From contig JAEDHM010000089.1 in NCBI GenBank assembly GCA_016296985.1, positions 1 through 5,948 on the forward strand: DNA of 5,948 nucleotides, given 5' to 3'. Source of the DNA: Clostridia bacterium. GTDB taxonomy: Bacteria > Bacillota > Clostridia > Christensenellales > CAG-1252. The notes below the pieces were generated by a model. The model worked only from the letters and a program-made list of their open reading frames with translations. It made no database searches and was not told the DNA's origin. Of the stretch, positions 4,609-5,948 are shown piece after piece. Position numbers and translations under genes: made by a program. Each line of letters opens with the position of its first letter. The stretch's first letter is position 1.

Positions 4609-5142
4609 ATGGCATCTCAAGCAATCTTTGAACAAAAACAAAAGGTTGTGGAAGAAATTACCAATAAGATTAGAAATTGTTCTTCTTTGGTTATCGTTGA
4701 CTACAAGGGCATGAACGTTGCTGATGATACAGAACTTCGCGCAACTTTACGTAACGCCGGCGTAGAATACAGAGTTTTGAAGAACAGACTAGTCAAGATC
4801 GCCATGAACAACTTGGGCTATACCCAATTTGACGCTGATTTGAACGGCACTACTGCTTTTGCATTCGGATCCAATGATCCCGTTGCTCCTGCCAAAATCC
4901 TTTTGGAAGCAAGCAAGAAGTACGGAAAAATCACCGTAAAGAGCGGTATGGTAGAAGGTCAACCCATTGACCACGCAGGTGTTTTGGCTTTGGCAGAACT
5001 TCCACCCAAAGAAATTATGGTGGCAAAAGTATTGGGAATGTTGCAAGCTCCTATCACTGGTCTTGTACGCGTACTCAATGGCACAATCGCAGGTCTTGCT
5101 ATCGCGCTTAAAGCAATTGCGGATAAGCAAGAAAACAACTAA
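4609..5142 (+). CDS. rplJ: 50S ribosomal protein L10
   Basis: L10 anchors the L7/L12 dimers to the 50S stalk base next to L11. With L12 it also acts as the repressor of its own leader. Its 177 residues are typical. The N-terminal rRNA-binding domain shows SSLVIVDYKGMNV (25-37), EYRVLKNRLVKIA (53-65) and GTTAFAFGSNDPVAPAKIL (80-98). ELPPKEIMVAKVLGMLQAP follows, and the C-terminal helix that docks L12 dimers (LVRVLNGTIAGLAIALKAIA, about 152-171) is intact. The start at 4609 is set by AAGGAGGT just upstream and by normal length. The same frame stays open upstream to 4504 through the attenuator, but that is leader sequence. It lies 27 bases before rplL, in the same transcript. Confidence 0.97.
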   Translation: MASQAIFEQKQKVVEEITNKIRNCSSLVIVDYKGMNVADDTELRATLRNAGVEYRVLKNRLVKIAMNNLGYTQFDADLNGTTAFAFGSNDPVAPAKILLEASKKYGKITVKSGMVEGQPIDHAGVLALAELPPKEIMVAKVLGMLQAPITGLVRVLNGTIAGLAIALKAIADKQENN

Positions 5143-5169
5143 TTTAAAAATAAATCGGAGGATTATATA

Positions 5170-5541
5170 ATGGACATCAACAATTTAGTAGAACAAATTA
5201 AAGGCATGACCGTTCTCGAACTTAACACTCTCGTTAAGGCATTGGAAGAAGAATTCGGCGTATCCGCTGCAGCTCCCGTTGCAGTTGCTGCTGCTGGTCC
5301 CGCTGCTGCTGCAGCTCCCGTAGAAGAACAAACCGAATTTACCGTAGTATTGAAGGGCATCGGCGCTAACAAGATCGCTGTTATCAAGGCAGTTCGTGAA
5401 CTCACAAGTTTGGGCCTCGCTGAAGCAAAAGCTTTGGTTGATGGCGCTCCTAAGGCAGTTAAAGAAAACGTTGACAAAGAAACCGCTGACAAAGCAGCTG
5501 AAGCTCTCAAGGCAGCTGGCGCAGAAGTCGAGATTAAGTAA
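5170..5541 (+). CDS. rplL: 50S ribosomal protein L7/L12
   Basis: L7/L12 is the multicopy stalk protein that recruits and stimulates EF-Tu, EF-G, IF2 and release factors. The 123-residue protein shows all three parts. The N-terminal dimerisation and L10-binding helices cover 1-31. A flexible hinge of Ala, Pro, Val and Gly covers about 33-50. The C-terminal factor-binding domain covers about 55-123, with TEFTVVLKGIGANKIAVIKA and VRELTSLGLAEAK. The VIKAVR factor-contact helix is intact. The lysine usual in GLKEAK is alanine here (A84), while the following EAK lysine remains. GGAGG (5157-5161) is 8 bases before the start. It is the last gene of the rplJL unit, and a terminator follows. Confidence 0.98.
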   Translation: MDINNLVEQIKGMTVLELNTLVKALEEEFGVSAAAPVAVAAAGPAAAAAPVEEQTEFTVVLKGIGANKIAVIKAVRELTSLGLAEAKALVDGAPKAVKENVDKETADKAAEALKAAGAEVEIK

Positions 5542-5571
5542 TTTGTTTTTTGTAATATCCAAATCTAAAAG

Positions 5572-5598
5572 AAAGGCCGTTTTACGGTCTTTTTTTTT
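5572..5598 (+). terminator. Intrinsic terminator of the rplJ-rplL unit
   Basis: AAAGGCCGT (5572-5580) pairs with ACGGTCTTT (5584-5592) with one G-U pair, followed by a run of nine T (5590-5598). It lies 30 bases after the rplL stop and separates rplL from whatever follows. Confidence 0.92.
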
Positions 5599-5602
5599 CT
5601 CT

Positions 5603-5767
5603 GCGCAGCAGACCGAGTGTCTGGTTGGAGTTTTACGGTGAAATTTACGAAAATACTGCGTCTTTTTCTCAGTCACAGACCATACAGGTATGCTCCTTCG
5701 AAAGAAGACTTGTCTTTTCAAAAATTTCCCACGTAAAACTCTCAACCATCCCCTCGGTCTACTGCGC
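5603..5767. repeat. 165-bp imperfect palindrome, possible dispersed repeat or miniature element
   Basis: The two halves are near reverse complements over their whole length. Block 5603-5617 pairs with 5753-5767 (14 of 15). Block 5622-5637 pairs with 5732-5748 (all 16, one bulged T at 5742). Block 5640-5646 pairs with 5722-5728 (7 of 7), 5649-5653 with 5715-5719, and 5660-5664 with 5705-5709. The apex is CATAC-AG-GTATG (5681-5692). As RNA it would fold into one long hairpin. It has no plausible coding capacity. Its compact boundaries, just after a terminator, resemble the non-coding palindromic repeats scattered in intergenic DNA of many Clostridia. No direct target-site duplication is evident, and copy number cannot be judged from one window. 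Confidence 0.8.
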
Positions 5768-5884
5768 TTTATTGTTTTTGTGCAAATTGTAAATTATAAA
5801 ATCCATTTTGACCTTTTTAATAATCGTAAGTTGGAAAAGTGCTTAATTTTATAATCTGTTTAAAAACCTCTAATCAGCCTAATC
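5768..5884. other. AT-rich spacer without recognised genes
   Basis: I see no gene or strong hairpin here. An isolated TATAAT (5850-5855) has no suitably spaced -35. The spacer separates the palindrome from the next promoter. Confidence 0.5.
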
Positions 5885-5913
5885 TTGACAAGGCTCTAAA
5901 ATGGTAGTAAAAT
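5885..5913 (+). promoter_or_regulatory. Promoter of the gene at the right edge
   Basis: TTGACA (5885-5890), exactly 17 bases and TAAAAT (5908-5913) are present. The predicted start near 5920 leaves a very short leader of about 14 bases, holding GGAGGG (5921-5926). Confidence 0.82.
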
Positions 5914-5933
5914 AAAAAACGGAGGGAAAATCT

Positions 5934-5948
5934 ATGAAACGCCTTATT
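5934..5948 (+). CDS. Start of an unidentified gene, truncated by the window edge
   Basis: An ATG lies 7 bases after GGAGGG and downstream of a good promoter, so a gene very probably begins here. Only five residues (MKRLI) are visible. By the usual gene order rpoB would be expected after rplL, but five residues cannot confirm or exclude it. A short basic start followed by hydrophobic residues could equally open a signal peptide. No function is assigned. Confidence 0.65.

Noticed and set aside
5185..5745. 186-residue reverse-strand frame across rplL and the palindrome
   Set aside because: It overlaps rplL, its terminator and the palindrome, and its composition is Cys/Ser/Phe-rich low quality. 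It is not a gene.
5831..5855. TTGGAA with TATAAT as a further promoter
   Set aside because: The spacing is only 13 bases. The TTGACA promoter at 5885 is far better placed.

Overview
The window is a classic bacterial translation and transcription housekeeping cluster. In order it holds tuf (5' truncated), a small XRE-type regulator on the opposite strand, rpmG, secE, nusG, rplK, rplA, rplJ and rplL, then the first five codons of another gene. The sequence points to a Bacillota (Firmicutes), Clostridia-like bacterium. The evidence is strong GGAGG ribosome binding sites, AT-rich spacers, a four-cysteine L33, a short single-span SecE, and a separately promoted rplJL unit with an L10-type attenuation leader. 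Nothing here allows a genus call.

Layout. EF-Tu (2-1090) ends at a strong intrinsic terminator. A 323-bp gap follows, then the reverse-strand xre gene (1414-1620), which has its own extended -10 promoter and two consecutive terminator-like hairpins behind it. Two tandem sigma-A-type promoters (1781-1810 and 1864-1892) lead into rpmG-secE-nusG-rplK-rplA. No promoter or terminator is evident between these five genes, so they are probably one transcript. The nusG-rplK spacer holds two hairpins, and a 12-bp stem with a GAAA loop and U-tract ends the unit after rplA. A near-consensus promoter (4397-4425) starts the second unit. That unit has a K-turn-containing L10 leader, an attenuator terminator, rplJ and rplL, and closes with another terminator (5572-5598).

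How the genes work together. EF-Tu delivers aminoacyl-tRNA to the ribosome. L11, L10 and the L7/L12 copies build the stalk base and stalk that recruit and activate translational GTPases. L1 forms the mobile L1 stalk near the E site, and L33 is a 50S protein. SecE is the essential clamp subunit of the SecYEG translocon, and NusG couples RNA polymerase elongation to termination and translation. The L10 leader should let free L10(L12)4 shut down its own unit.

The most unusual feature is a 165-bp imperfect palindrome (5603-5767) directly after the rplL terminator. It has the look of a dispersed palindromic repeat or miniature mobile element. Other points of interest are the mutually exclusive antiterminator and terminator pairings readable in the L10 leader, the opposite-strand xre between tuf and rpmG, the substituted NusG glycines, and the uncertain identity of the gene after rplL, where rpoB would be expected. 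I see no wholly new multi-gene system here: most of the window is ordinary core genes with some interesting regulatory DNA.
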